A stretch of DNA of 64,000 bases from Phycomyces nitens. Lineage: Eukaryota; Mucoromycota; Mucoromycetes; Mucorales; Phycomycetaceae. This document shows positions 1 to 14,544 of the stretch, in pieces. The DNA lies in NCBI GenBank assembly GCA_022702545.1, contig JAHRBC010000002.1:2914001-2978000 (forward strand), given 5' to 3'. Within the stretch, counting starts at the first letter, position 1, and each line of letters begins with the position of its first letter. Under the pieces are notes generated by a model, which saw only the letters and a program-made list of their open reading frames with translations, was not told where the DNA came from and searched no databases. A program made the position numbers and the translations under genes.

Positions 1-1234
1 ACGATATACAGGCTTCCTCTCCTTCTTGGATAGCACGTCTTGCTATAAATTCCATATTGCGGCCTCTGCGTACCTTGATTACATTTGCATCACATGAATG
101 GTTGAAATACACCGCCATAGGGTAAATTCCCCAGCCAAGCAGTTCAAGATCATCTGTCACACCTTGGTCTTCTGTAACAGAAGATGGGTTCTTTGGTATT
201 TCCCAGATGCCAAAGCTATTTGACATTTCCCGGAAGTAAACGGAGCGGAATAGTTCATGAGAATACTCAAGACGGGGTTCAATGCCAGGTGCCGATAGAG
301 CGGCCAAGAAGAAGAGAGAGGTTCTAATGATGTCGAGCACACTCGGAGGCATATATTTTAAGAAGGCTGCCAAGGGTTGGCCTTTGGTGTATGGTATCGA
401 GTTTCTTTGACCAGGCATACTGGCCCGGTATTCCATTCGGAAATGGGACAGCTCATTGTCCTGAATGGCCAATATATCATCGTAGCTCGGAATGCTAGGG
501 TCAGGATAGACCGAGGCTTCCTCACGTTGTTTTCGTACCAAGCAGGCAGCTATTAAGCGACACATCGTATTATCGGCTGGTCCGGATGAATATAATTTCG
601 CCTGTGAGACAAATTCAGTGGCTTGAGTGATACAGGACCACGCTTCGTCGATCCATTGTTGAACACGAATGTCATTATCCAATTCAATAAATTCTGTTGG
701 GATAGTATTATCTTCTGGAAGACAATCTGGTTCTTCTGTGGCAAGACCAGCTCGACACTTTGCTTCTCTTTCTAGACGACTCATTGTGGCAAGATACAGT
801 TCCCATTCTCCGGAATATCCATGGTTTGAATAGGCTGTTTTGCACTCTTTTGAACAAAATAACAATTGCTTTTGTGATATTTGGATCTTTTTCTTTGGTT
901 TCTCCAGTGTCCACCGAGTAGACATTTGTCGAATTTCTTGTTCATCCAAGGCCTTGTGTCGCATTTTCTTTGGGTAGCTGAAGCTGAAGCACCAACCGCA
1001 GGTCTCGGGTGTCCATTCATCAGATACAGTTGCAGCCAAAGGGACTGATGTATGTAAAATGGTTCCAGGTAGGACAATTGAGGTTGCAACAAACCCTCTG
1101 CCTTTACCCGGTAATATATCCACTTTTAATAAGGGACTTGTATGTGAGGTAGACTGACTGTCAATTGTTTTATGTTCTGGTACATCAATTGTGTGCTTAA
1201 AAAGCTCATCGACCATCAAAGTATTAGGAGTCAT
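1..1234 (-). CDS. SET/MYND-domain (SMYD-like) protein lysine methyltransferase, 3' end cut by window
   Basis: A single uninterrupted frame of 411 codons runs from ATG at 1234 to the window edge with no stop, so the C-terminus is missing. A SET-N segment with a GRGFVA motif lies near residue 50. It is interrupted by a MYND-type zinc finger (CGWC near residue 78, CSKEC near residue 128), and the SET core follows with NHSCDAN near residue 376 and GEEACIS at the edge. This split-SET arrangement is characteristic of SMYD proteins, which transfer methyl groups from S-adenosylmethionine to lysines of histones or other proteins. It has no introns, unlike almost every neighbour. The exact substrate cannot be told; fungal Set5/Set6-like proteins are the nearest named relatives. 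The family call is firm, the subfamily is not. Confidence 0.88.
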   Translation of the reverse strand, partial: MTPNTLMVDELFKHTIDVPEHKTIDSQSTSHTSPLLKVDILPGKGRGFVATSIVLPGTILHTSVPLAATVSDEWTPETCGWCFSFSYPKKMRHKALDEQEIRQMSTRWTLEKPKKKIQISQKQLLFCSKECKTAYSNHGYSGEWELYLATMSRLEREAKCRAGLATEEPDCLPEDNTIPTEFIELDNDIRVQQWIDEAWSCITQATEFVSQAKLYSSGPADNTMCRLIAACLVRKQREEASVYPDPSIPSYDDILAIQDNELSHFRMEYRASMPGQRNSIPYTKGQPLAAFLKYMPPSVLDIIRTSLFFLAALSAPGIEPRLEYSHELFRSVYFREMSNSFGIWEIPKNPSSVTEDQGVTDDLELLGWGIYPMAVYFNHSCDANVIKVRRGRNMEFIARRAIQEGEEACIS

Positions 1235-2312
1235 TATTGGGTTCTAGTAAAGAGACTGCACAGATTTTTTTTTAATTAAAAAAAAGTTTTACCAAGCAAT
1301 ATATTAGCTATATTTTTAAATTTCCGTCATGGCTGTCACTTTTTCAGGCGGCTATTGAAAAAAGAAGAAGAAGAAAAAAGAGAGGCAGAAAAACTAGATT
1401 TTTTCTACCACAGTTTTTTACAGGTTGGTCAAGTTTTTATTTTTATTTTAAACCTGAATCCCCCGTTATATTCTTTGACGTATATTTAATTATGTGTCTC
1501 CGATTTAATAATGCCGATTCTACAACCAATCTGTCAATTGCTAGCTTGCAATGATATCAAAACACATTACAAATTTTGATAATACAAATTGCCTGCTTTG
1601 GCTTAAAAGGTATAAAAGTAATGATCATGTTGGTACAGCAAGTTACCAGATGCTATTGATATGTTTCGATGTTTATATATATAACGCGGCGATAATATAT
1701 TAAAATAGCGACATTGAAATAATTTTGGGGGTTCAGATTCTTACCAAGAAAATTAATTAGTCCTAAAATAAACCCAAAATCACTGGCAGGATTAAATATA
1801 TGTATATATATATATTTAATAATCGATAAGCTCCAGTCAATAACCAATATATGCAAAATAAGTTTCAAGAGTTCGATTTAATTCAATTTTAATTTTGTTA
1901 TCTATAATCGTTTCTTAGTATTACTTTCTAGTTGTCTAGTATTAAATTCTAGATTATTATTATTATTATTTTTAAAAAAAAATTCCAAAAAAAAAATGTC
2001 AAGCATTCTAGAATTACATAAAGATACTTAATATTTACTGTTTGGAGTTTTGTTTGGATAAAGAGGGGGTTGGTAATATATAATAGCAAACTTATATATA
2101 TATATATATATTGAACATAAAGATGGTAGAATGAGGCGCAGACTAATTAGAAAAATCAATAAATAAACCCTTGTATAAAATAACCTTTGGTGTCATAACT
2201 TTACCTTAATTTCTTGTTCATTTGTTTCCATTAATTTTCTGGGGGAGGCAAAAATGAACCGAAATACTAGCGAACAGTATACTGAGCCAAAAATAAATGC
2301 ATTCGTCATTAT

Positions 2313-2379
<67 letters not shown>

Positions 2380-3697
2380 GGTTAGGTTTAGCTGATTCAA
2401 TAACCTCGTCTCAAATCAATCATTAGTCGATCTTTTGATTCATCACTTCCAAAACAGAATAGTCGCTTCCTACCCCCCAAAAAAAGATCCCATCGCTGAT
2501 ATAATGAGAATAATTGACCTAGGGTTAAAAGACCTGGTCTGTAAAAATTGAATTGAGTATAATTGAATAGATTATTGAGGTCAAATGGAGTATAAATGAA
2601 TTCTGATTGATATGCATGTCTATCAATAAGAGAGAGAATGTTAAAATATACATATATATATAAAAATATAAATATAAACATGCTTATCAATGCAGGTAGC
2701 AGGCCTGTTAATACCCATACATTTCCCTAACAATTTCTCGTCTCCGGGCACCAATAAAGATAGCTGGTAGCTTTGTCATCAAACATGAATACATATCATT
2801 ATGAATTACTCTTTGAAAATAGATTATCGACCTTGAACCTTACTAGCCACCGAGTTTATTCACGTTGGGTTTTTAGTTGAACCAAAACGAAAATAAGCTT
2901 ATATCAGGTCGTGTAATAAATTGTTATATGTATCTTTCTTTCTTTCTTTTTTTGAAAAGGGTAACACATCCACAAATAAAATAGGTTTGTTTACCATTCT
3001 AACAATAGATATACCTAAAACCATTAGAGCAGGTGAGCCCCATCAGATTAACTTTCAAAGCCACCTTGTCGATAATGCACAAATACATGTAGAAAGATAT
3101 ATCGATAGGAGGCCATAGTGGTAGGTAGATTCATCTTGCAAGTCAATAGAATTCTACAGAAAACAAGCACAGATAGACCAATGTTTTCTTTGGGAGCCAT
3201 TGGAATTCTAATGAATATCTTTGCAAAGCTAGTGTGAATGTGTGGGTGTCCAGCTCAAATTTACATGTAACATAAAAGGATATTTTCTGTTGATTGCAAG
3301 GCAGAATATTCTCGAGACATTAGCCCTTTTGTTCTAGAAATCAATGGCTTTGAACAACAAAGGATTAGATGCCCTGCCCAGACTGCTTTTATACTATTGC
3401 ATTCCACATCGGATAATTATAATCTTTGTTTAAAGATGGCAATCAATCGAATGATTTCTAGAGAGACATATTAGAAAACCAAAAGCGAGGGACATGACTG
3501 GGGTTCGACCAGGCCATCGGCTCAATCTTCAAAAGAGCTTCGCATACAAACTGTATTTCCCTTGATGATGAAAGCAATAAAAAAAAATAAGCGAGACACG
3601 CATCATTAATTGGTCTCTAATAATCCAGGTTATTGCATATGATGGTACAGATTCCCTTTTTTTTTTTTAAAAAAAAATAAGCTCTTGGAAACCAAAA
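1235..3697. other. AT-rich intergenic region
   Basis: About 2.5 kb without a convincing gene. It holds short AT-biased open frames, TA runs (around 1800-1816 and 2093-2111), an ATT microsatellite and several poly-A/T tracts. The 97-codon minus-strand frame at 2397-2690 has no recognisable motif and I do not call it. Confidence 0.6.
2317..2378. repeat. (ATT)n microsatellite
   Basis: About 20 uninterrupted trinucleotide units, read directly from the sequence. It lies in intergenic DNA. Confidence 0.97.
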
Positions 3698-4183
3698 ATG
3701 CCTTTCAATGAACACAAAATCAGACCAACAGTCAAGATGAAGACAGTTTTTCATAATTGTGGTAGAAAACTCTGTATGATTTCGGTAGCATCTTCGGATC
3801 AAGTGCAATGTAAACGCAGATCAAAGCGTACAAGAGATACATGGGCAAACCAAGACTTTGTATCTTCCTGCAATGTACTGGTTCAAGCCAAGCCCAGCAA
3901 GCCAAATGAAACGATTATTTTTGGGAGAGTACATATAGCGTCAAAGGACCCAGAGACGAAAATAGCTTTATTTTTAGGATCTATCCAGGCTTGTTCCATG
4001 TTATATTTTTATAATTTGATGGAAGCCGCATGGCGCAGAGAAGCGCAGGCATGTTATCAACAAAACCGCAACAGCCTAACAAGACTTGAACTTCATTTTG
4101 TTTCTAATTTAAGCCGGCAATGCACTCAATGGAGTGGCTACTGGTTGGCTGAACCTTCACCTATATTTCCTCCGAGACTGTGA
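3698..4183 (+). CDS. Hypothetical 161-aa protein (doubtful)
   Basis: An uninterrupted ATG-to-TGA frame of 161 codons ends 184 bp before the start codon of the oxidoreductase gene. It is long for this AT-rich stretch and its composition is less biased than nearby chance frames. I see no domain, signal peptide or membrane segment; residues 40-48 are a basic patch (KRRSKRTR). No introns are visible. It could be a lineage-specific gene, an exon of a larger gene or chance. RNA support would decide. Confidence 0.25.
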   Translation: MPFNEHKIRPTVKMKTVFHNCGRKLCMISVASSDQVQCKRRSKRTRDTWANQDFVSSCNVLVQAKPSKPNETIIFGRVHIASKDPETKIALFLGSIQACSMLYFYNLMEAAWRREAQACYQQNRNSLTRLELHFVSNLSRQCTQWSGYWLAEPSPIFPPRL

Positions 4184-4367
4184 ATCATGAGAAGCAAACA
4201 GGGAGCCTTTTTTTTTTTTTACTTGGGGGACTGTCGGCATCATTGATATGCAGACGACACACAAATAAAATCGTAAAATGAATAAATACTACGCTGTCCC
4301 TGCCCATTCACTCGTCTCCACAGCATACTCTTCCTCTTCTCTCACCACAAACACTTTCTACTTCACC

Positions 4368-5493
4368 ATGCTTCTTATCACCGGCGCCGATCAATACGTG
4401 GGATTTTCTATCGTCTCTCATCTGGCACGCTACGAACATTTGCGTCCTTTGACGCGTGTCTTGTGCCAAAACAAGGCACCCTGTCTTAACTTTGCCAACA
4501 AGGGTATCGACGTACGCCAGGTTGATTACTCTCACCCAAACCACCTCTCGCTTGCCATGAGAGGCGTGGATCATATCATACTTGCGGTAGGAAACGAGAA
4601 GGATCGAGTGGCCAATGCAAAGCACCTCTGCCAAATTGCAGCTCAGTCGGGAGTAAAGTCTATTGTCTGTATTTCTCATGTCGGCGCTGTCTCTGGTGCT
4701 CACGAATCGCTCCAACATTATGCACTCATTGAAGAAGAAGTCATCAACTCTGACCTCCAGTGGACCATTGTTAGGTGAGACCAAGACTAGAAAGAACAAT
4801 AAGCATAGAATTATTTATTTATCTTGTCTGAAAATGCAACACAGACCAGACTGGATTCAGCAAAACTTTCATCTCTGGGCGGCACTTGTCGAAAAAGACC
4901 GTCACTTGGCCTTACCAATGGCAGAGAATACCGAGATTTGCCCGATCGACATTTTAGATATTTGCAATGTAGTCGAGCACCTCGTACTCGACCAAAAGGA
5001 AAAGAAGTTTGTCGATTCGCTTGACAACGACCATATCGACCAAGTATACACACTCACCGGGCCAGCTACAGTCAATGGCAAACAGCTCGCTGATTCTCTA
5101 CGCGAGGCAACCGGTTTCGACAAGATGGTTTATCGCCATGTACGGCCAATGGATCTCAATTATTATCTAAACGAATTGAGAAAAGATATCTGGTTTGATG
5201 CCCGTCTCAAACAAGAGAGAGCACAGTTATATCGTGACTCATTTGATAGAGACAGTTACCGCTCCAAAGCATTTGCCGTTCCTACAGGTAACTTGCACAG
5301 TCTCCTAGGCAACTCTTATAACCAAATCTCTATAGCAACCCAAATCCAAACCTTTGTCGACTATTTTGACTGGGTCAGCAAGACGGCCAGCAGCATTTGT
5401 GTACCACACGCTCCCATGATTACCTCCATGCCCTCTCGGTCTATTGACGCCTTTTTCAAAGAGAATGCCAACAGCTTTAAGCCTAGAGTCTAA
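4368..5493 (+). CDS. NmrA-like NAD(P)-binding oxidoreductase (atypical SDR)
   Basis: Two exons, 4368-4774 and 4845-5493, joined across a 70-bp GTGAGA...ACAG intron, give 351 residues. The protein starts with a Rossmann beta-strand and nucleotide-binding turn (MLLITGADQYVG). It follows the atypical SDR/NmrA layout: a strand ending VDYSHP, HIILAVGN, then SIVCISHVGA. I chose the ATG at 4368 because it opens the Rossmann strand directly and follows a pyrimidine-rich leader with CACC before the ATG; an in-frame upstream ATG at 4278 would add 30 low-complexity residues. The C-terminal half (ADSLREATGFDKMVYRHVRP) resembles the substrate-side region of NmrA/HSCARG proteins. The catalytic role or redox-sensing function cannot be fixed. 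There is no classic YxxxK catalytic pair, so it may sense rather than turn over nucleotide. Confidence 0.8.
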
Positions 5494-7443
<1,950 letters not shown>

Positions 7444-7715
7444 GGTGAGTGTTAGAAAGTAAGAGACTTGTCAAAAGGGAAAAAGCACAAGTTGTAGGGA
7501 AATTCAAAAATGGTGGGCAAGGTCAACCTGGGGCTAAAACCCAAAATTTTGTATTAACCAATCACAGCAGGTTATAATCGCTTATGATGTCACGCCATTA
7601 CGTGACCTTTTTTGAGTCGAAAAAAGGGGGATCAAATGAAAGCGGTACATGAAGAAGAAGCAAAAGCAGAAAAAAAAAAAAAAACCAAGGCTTATTTTTC
7701 TACACTGCTTGTAGG
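7444..7715. promoter_or_regulatory. Shared divergent promoter of UBC4 and SWD2
   Basis: Only 272 bp separate the two start codons, so both genes must draw on this segment. It holds a CCAAT box at 7558-7562, a CRE/AP-1-like TGATGTCA at 7585-7592 and TACGTGA at 7599-7605. There is no clear TATA box. Co-regulation is inference from spacing. Confidence 0.6.
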
Positions 7716-9177
7716 ATGGTGGAGTCTAATGAGGTCAATGGGCAAATAAAGATGACACCAGAAACTGTCTCTTCTTACAAGACTGCAAAAACTTTTCGAC
7801 TGGGAGATAAACCTGTGTCTGCATTGTCATTTAGTGATAATGGAGAGTTGTGTGTAACTTCAAGTGAAGATGACAGTATCCATGTGATTGATTGTCTAGA
7901 GGGAAAGTACGTTTGTCTGTATATGTGGCCATAAAGATATATCCCAAGAAATGGTTCCAAGGCTCACATTTGCTTCAACAGACAGAGATCGACACTATTT
8001 AGTAAAAAGTACGGTGTGAATCTCGCTCGATTTACTCATCACACCAATGCCATTGTGCACGCGTCGACAAAGGAAGATGGTAAGCTTTTTTATCCAGGCA
8101 CAGAGAATATTCAGAGCAATGCAGCCAAGACTTATTGTTCACAGATACCCTTCGATATCTATCATTGTATGACAATCAGTATCTCCGTTATTTTCAAGGC
8201 CACACTAAAAGGTAATTATTAATCTACAAGGTGACGAGGTAGATTAGTTTTGGAGTTGTGCTGATTACTTTATCTTAGAGTCGTGTCTCTGGGAATGTCG
8301 CCTTTGAATGACAATTTCTTGTCTGCTTCTCTTGATGGAAGCATTCGCTTGTGGGATCTTCGAACTGCAGGATGTGAGGTAAGAAAGGGATGGTATTGGG
8401 CATGAATGGATTATAATGGTAGGATGTCAAAGAAAAGAGCTTATAACAGATGATATCTATTTTGTGGGTATAAAGGGTGCTATGAATGTGAATGGCTATC
8501 CTACTGTTGCATTTGACCCATCAGGACGTGTGTTTGCTGCGGGCCATAGTTCAGATAAGATCAGTATGTATGACTTGAGGGCCTGGAGAGCAGTAAGTTT
8601 TCTTTTTCTTTTTTTGGCTGGACAGTTGGATAAGCCAAACCGATTGTTGAAGTAAAAAAGAGGGCATAGTCGTGAGTGTCATGTCATTTTCTGACCATGT
8701 TAAAAAGGGCCCATTCTTGACCAACCCAATAGACCAAGGCGCGGCTAGGTGGAAGGGTATCAGCTTCTCTAACGATGGAAAGAATCTGTTGCTGTCAACC
8801 ACTGGAAACTCTCACTATGTTCTTGATGCGTATGACTGCACAATGAAGCACCAATTAGTGGGACATACTGGATCGACGCTTGGGATGTGTACAGAGGCTG
8901 CTTTCTGGTCTCCAGATGGCCGGTTTGTGTATGCGGGCACCAGTCAGGGTATGCTTAATGTTTGGGATACTCAGCAAGAGGGATTCGAGCTTTCTCCCTT
9001 TAAGACTTTTACTACACCTCACCAACAAGAAGGTACCCGTGTTGCAGGCCACAACCCAACTACAGCTATGATGGTGACAGGAGGCGATGTTGTGGTAAGA
9101 CACTTTTTTTATGGAAAATGACAAGGCAATGGTCTCAACCTGTTGATTTATAGGCATTGTGGCTCCCTGAAGTCTAA
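7716..9177 (+). CDS. SWD2: WD40 protein Swd2/WDR82, COMPASS and cleavage-factor subunit
   Basis: Seven exons: 7716-7906, 7982-8079, 8145-8211, 8279-8378, 8476-8592, 8708-9094 and 9154-9177. They give 327 residues. Family-diagnostic stretches are [27 protein letters not shown], the blade end [37 protein letters not shown] and a terminal ALWLPEV. Swd2 is a beta-propeller subunit of the Set1/COMPASS H3K4 methyltransferase and, in yeast, also of the cleavage and polyadenylation factor. The acceptor of exon 6 is chosen at 8707 because CTGAC, a good branch site, precedes it and the length then matches WDR82 around GPF. An acceptor at 8662 would add 15 in-frame residues. The final exon supplies only eight codons. 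Confidence 0.93.
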
Positions 9178-9426
9178 ATACTATCTTGCCTCTAATGATT
9201 TCATTTATATATATATGTATATATACATTATATATATACATAAAGCTAAACTTGTACATATGATTTTGTTCTATACACATATATGAGGGTCTGTCAACTG
9301 TGTTAATATCGGGTGATAATTCAACCTGGGCGTACGGAATATTGATCAACCGAGGATATTTGTTTAATAAAAAGGACAGGGCTGGTTAGCTATTTTTTTT
9401 TCACAACACATTCCTGCAAAATTCAA

Positions 9427-12400
9427 ATGGCAAAGATTAATCAGAATGAAAAGCTGACAATCTGTATCGATCGAGGAGGTACCTTTACAGATTGTATTGG
9501 CTTTGTTGGCAGGCCAGGAGAGGCTGGTTATCGCGAGTTTGTGGTCAAACTTCTCTCAGAAGACCCAAGTAACTACAAAGACGCACCCACCGAAGGCATC
9601 CGTCGTATTGTCCAGCTGGCTACAGGACAAAAGATCCCACGTAGCCAGCCAGTTCCCACTCAATCTATTGGTAAAATAAGAAAGAAAAGAGAAAGTTTAT
9701 CCCAAGTTGATTCAATCAAACAGAGAGTGTGCGTATGGGTACTACCGTGGCTACCAATGCACTTTTGGAGCGTAAAGGAGAACGGTGTGCGCTTTTGATT
9801 ACAAAGGGATTCAAGGATCTCTTGCTTATTGGTATGGCCAGGATCAGATCAGTGGATTTCTGTAGATCGTACAAGTCTTGATCTGCTATATCTCTTGTTA
9901 GGCAATCAAGCAAGGCCAAAGATTTTTGATCTTTCGATTACTAAGCCAGATGTTCTTCAGCAAGATGTGGTAGAGATTGAAGAGCGGTACGGGAAATTTG
10001 ATTAAGTGAATATGGCGGCTCAACTCTGCTATAGTGTCATTCTGCTGAATTCGGCCGCATCCCAAGACATTGTAAAAGAGCCACACACACTACCTGACGT
10101 AGTAAAGGGCATCTCTGGTGAATGGCTCAAAGTGCTACAAAAGCCAGGTTAGATACATGTTTATTTTGCTTGTTGGCGTTCAACAGACTTACAAGTCGAT
10201 AGATCTTGAATTGGTAAAGACACAGCTCAAAAGACTGTATGATGATGGCTACAGGAGCATTGCAATCTGTTTGATGCATGCCTATACGTTCCCGGGTAAG
10301 ACAAACGATTCAACAGAATCTATATGACATATTGGTCTGTGCTTGACAAAACTTGCTTGTAGATCATGAAAAGACAGTAGGACTGATTGCAAAGTCTATT
10401 GGATTCACTCATATATCTCTGTCAAGCGATATTATGCCAATGGTCAAGATTGTCCCTAGAGGAACTTCTGCAGTAGCAGACGCTTACTTGACACCATGTA
10501 TCCAAGGTTACATCAAAGGCTTTGTGAGTGGATTTGATGATGGATTTGAAAATGGTAGCACAAAACTCCAGTTTATGCAAAGCGATGGTGGTTTAGGTAT
10601 GATTTATATCATATACATAAAGAGATCTAATTTATTATTGCTATCCATGTATATATACACTCTAGTTCCTGTCAATAGTTTCTCTGGATTCAGAGCCATT
10701 TTATCTGGCCCAGCTGGAGGTGTTGTGGGATATGCACAGACAACATTCGATAGTCAGGACAAGACACCCGTAATTGGTTTTGATATGGGAGGAACCAGCA
10801 CAGGTAATGAAGAGATTGACTCAAAACCCTTCATTGACTAATGTCTTTTTTTTAGATGTCTCTCGGTACGATGGCCATTATGAGCATGTCTTTGAGACAA
10901 CCACAGCAGGCGTCACTATACAGGCTCCTCAATTGGATATAAACACAGTGGCTGCTGGCGGTGGCTCAATGCTCTTTTTCAAGAATGGCATGTTTACTGT
11001 TGGCCCAGAGGTTAGTGTCTTGTATATTCAATACTCATGATTGCTTATTAATCCTAATTTGTTCATTAGAGTGCTGGTGCCCATCCTGGCCCTGCCTGTT
11101 ATCGGTGAGAATCACAATTGCACTAATATTAAAAAAATATTTACACTTTTATGAAATCGTTTTATATTTATAGCAAAGGAGGACCACTAGCAGTATCTGA
11201 TGCAAACCTCCTTTTGGGTCGTCTTTTACCAGACTACTTTCCAAAGATCTTTGGACCCAATGAAGACCTTGGACTTGATATCAATATCGTCCGAGAAAAG
11301 TTTACAACACTCGCCAAAGAAATCAACAAGGCGACTGGTGAAAACAAATCTCTGGATGAAGTTGTCTATGGCTTTATCAAGGTCGCCAACGAGACAATGT
11401 GCCGGCCTATTCGTGCCCTGACTGAAGCAAAGGGCCATGACACAAGCAAACATATATTGGCAGTATTTGGAGGTGCTGGTGGACAGCACGGTAAGTCTAA
11501 TTGATACCCAACTGATTATAATCTTTAGCTGACTAACCATATTGTCCATAGCTTGTGGAATTGCTCGAAACCTCGGCATCAGTCAGATTGTTCTCTACCG
11601 CCACAGCTCCATCTTGTCTGCGTTTGGACTTGCTCTGGCTGATGTGGTGCATGAGGTCCAAGAACCATCTGCTGAAGGACTCGACTCTTTTTCTTTGCCT
11701 AGAATCAAAACACGAGTTGCCACACTCGTAAAGCAATGCACGGATAAGCTTCTGCAGCAAGGATTTGATGCTTCAGAAATATCGACAGAAGTGTATTTGA
11801 ACTTGCGTTACGATGGCACTGATTGTGCCCTTATGACACGCAAACCTTGCTCTTCTTCAGATGCCTGGGACTTTGAGGGCGAGTTTGTCAAACTCTACCA
11901 GAAAGAGTTTGGGTTCTCTCTGCCCGAACGTGTGATTTGTGTCGACGATATTCGCATTCGTGGCATTGGCAAATCCTTCCCAGCCAAAGAACTGACACCA
12001 AGAGAAGAGATCAGACGTCTGACGCCTGGTAAGACCAACGACGTCAAGGCACTTGAAGAAGGTGTCACGTCGGTTTATTTCGAATCCGGCCGGGATGAAA
12101 ACGTGCCTGTATACTTGCTCCATAAGCTTCCTGCTGGTTCGCTTGTCCATGGTCCAGCAGTTATTATCGATGCCACAGCCACAGTGGTCATTGAACCTGC
12201 CTGCAGAGCACTCATAACTTCCCAGCACATCACAATTACGGTGGGAGAAGGAGAGAAGAGAAAGGTCACGACTGAGATGGAGCCTATCCAGCTCTCTATT
12301 TTCTCCCATCGCTTCATGAGCATTGCCGAGCAGATGGGACGCACACTCCAAAAGACGGCCATTAGCACAAATATCAAAGAAAGACTGGGTAATATATATA

Positions 12401-14414
12401 TAAATAATATATATTCGAAATACTCATGTATTTACTGTATTACTAGACTTTTCTTGCGCTCTGTTTGGGGCCGATGGTGGTCTGGTAGCCAATGCACCTC
12501 ATATCCCTGTCCATCTAGGCGCCCTTAGCCACGCAGTCATCTATCAAATGAACTACTACAAGGGTGATCTACAAGAAGGTGATGTGATCATGACCAATCA
12601 TCCTGCAGCAGGAGGGTCTCATTTGCCAGGTAAGATTCGAATGTGCCAACAGGATAGCCAAACTAAAGATACTCTAGATATCACCATCATAACACCCGTA
12701 TTTGATCGAGGAAAGATTGTATTCTTTGTCGCTTCGAGGGGCCATCACGCAGATATTGGCGGTATCTCACCTGGTAATGTTTCATCTTAAAAGTCGCGTA
12801 TTCTGATCCAAGATGTTTGAAATAGGATCCATGCCACCTCATTCTAAAGAAGCAAGTATATATTAAATATGTTTATTATTATTCTGACGCGTATATTTTG
12901 TCTCTAGCTTTATCAAGAAGGAGCTGCTATAAAGTCATTTAAGATTGTATCAAACGGCAAATTTGATACAGAGGGTGTAAAGCATCGATTGTGCGATATC
13001 CCAGCCTCTTATCCAGGTTGCTCTGGTACACGTTGTCTCCGTGACAATATATCGGGTAAAGTACAACAGGACACATGCTATATCTCTTTTTTTTTGCTAT
13101 CAGCCTATTTATAACCCAACTATATGCCATTATTTAAATAGATCTCAAGGCCCAGATTGCTGCCAATCAAAAGGGCATCCTTCTTGTCAAGGCCTTGATT
13201 GAAGAATACTCACTAGAGGTGGTCCAGGCTTACATGCTCCATATTCGACGAAATGCTGAGCAGGCTGTACGCCACCTCCTAAAACAAGTCGCAAAGGACC
13301 ACCAAGGACGTGACCTAGTGGCGGTTGAACACATGGACGATGGCACCCCCATCTGTCTCCGAGTCACAATTGATGCCCAAGACGGCAGGGCTATCTTTGA
13401 TTTCGAGGGCACCGGACCAGAGGTGTACGGTAATACTAATGCTCCCGAGAGTGTCTGCCACAGTGCAATCATCTATTGCATTCGATGCTTGGTTGGACAA
13501 GATATACCGTTGAATTCCGGATGTCTTGAGCCTATTGACATCCGAATCCCAAAACTATCTATCCTTAGTCCCTCAGAGACAAGTGCAGTAGTGGGAGGAA
13601 ATGTGCTGACCAGCCAGAGGACAGTCGATGTGGTTTTAAAGGCATTCGAGGCCTGTGCAGCTAGTCAAGGCTGCTGTAACAACCTGACATTTGGTAAAGG
13701 CGGCAAGAATGAGGAGACTGGAAAGACCACTTCTGGCTGGGGGTACTATGAAACTATTGCTGGAGGTAAGCTGTTAAAAGTATAAGATAAGCAATTGGTG
13801 ACTATATTGACATTTATTCCGTAATTGTAAAAAATAAATAAAGGTAGTGGTGCTGGACCAGGATGGGAAGGACAAAGTGGTGTTCATACCGTAAGTCATA
13901 CAGCTCTACTATATCTATCATTGACACTTTTTGATAGCATATGACAAATACTCGAATTACTGATCCCGAAATTCTCGAACGACGCTACCCTGTTATCTTG
14001 CGAGAATTTTCTCTTCGCAAGGGTTCCGGTGGAAAGGGACTTTACAATGGAGGAGATGGTGTGATTCGTGATATAGAGTTTATTGAACCGGGTATCCAGG
14101 TCTCCATCTTGTCTGAACGCAGAGTCTTCCACCCCTATGGTCTATTGGGAGGTCAAGACGGAAAGACTGGCTTGAATCTTTGGATCCGTTCTTCGGACGG
14201 CAAAGAGCATCCTGTCAATCTCTCGGGCAAAAACTCGGCCTTGTTTGGTAAAGGAGATCGGATTATCATCCAGTCCCCAGGAGGAGGAGGATATGGCGCC
14301 CAACAGGAAGGCAGCCCAGGAATGGTCCAAAAGGTGGCTAAAAAATTGGGCAATTTTGTAGTCAAGGCTGGAGGAAGTCTTGGGGCTTACAAGGACACTT
14401 CAGAGAGTGCCTAG
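9427..14414 (+). CDS. OXP1: 5-oxoprolinase (ATP-hydrolysing)
   Basis: Eighteen exons: 9427-9670, 9724-9831, 9902-9986, 10035-10147, 10203-10295, 10363-10596, 10666-10803, 10856-11010, 11070-11104, 11174-11490, 11552-12388, 12447-12629, 12678-12773, 12826-12851, 12908-13055, 13142-13765, 13844-13890 and 13938-14414. They give 1319 residues, close to the roughly 1290 of this family. It has the HyuA-like ATPase half (DRGGTFTD near residue 15, [21 protein letters not shown]) and then the HyuB-like half ([25 protein letters not shown] segment, [37 protein letters not shown]). The enzyme uses ATP to open 5-oxoproline to glutamate in the cytosolic glutathione cycle. Intron 14 is GC-AG; the other introns are GT-AG. 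Confidence 0.96.
12852..12907 (+). other. GC-AG intron within the 5-oxoprolinase gene
   Basis: The donor reads GAA|GCAAGT and the acceptor CTCTAG|CTT. This is the only pairing that keeps frame and gives [13 protein letters not shown], which matches the spacing of the same segment in animal 5-oxoprolinases. The GT two bases further on would shift the frame. GCAAGT is the classic strong form of a GC donor. Confidence 0.85.
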
Positions 14415-14544
14415 AGGCAACCTAAAGAGGACCAGTAATGCCAAGTTGCAACGAATTGCTTGTAAAAAATATTATATATATATATATAAAAAACAAGATT
14501 GGATTGTTGCATGGTTCTATTCGTTGTTTTTATTATTATTATAT

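Noticed and set aside
3481..3525. GGGGTTCGACCAGG, resembling a tRNA T-loop
   Set aside because: The T-stem does not pair and no acceptor or anticodon arm fits.
4308..4799. 163-codon minus-strand frame opposite the oxidoreductase
   Set aside because: Antisense shadow of a gene with clear Rossmann-fold homology on the plus strand.
8593..8707. Alternative SWD2 acceptor at 8662
   Set aside because: It adds 15 residues absent from WDR82 and lacks the CTGAC branch site seen before 8707.
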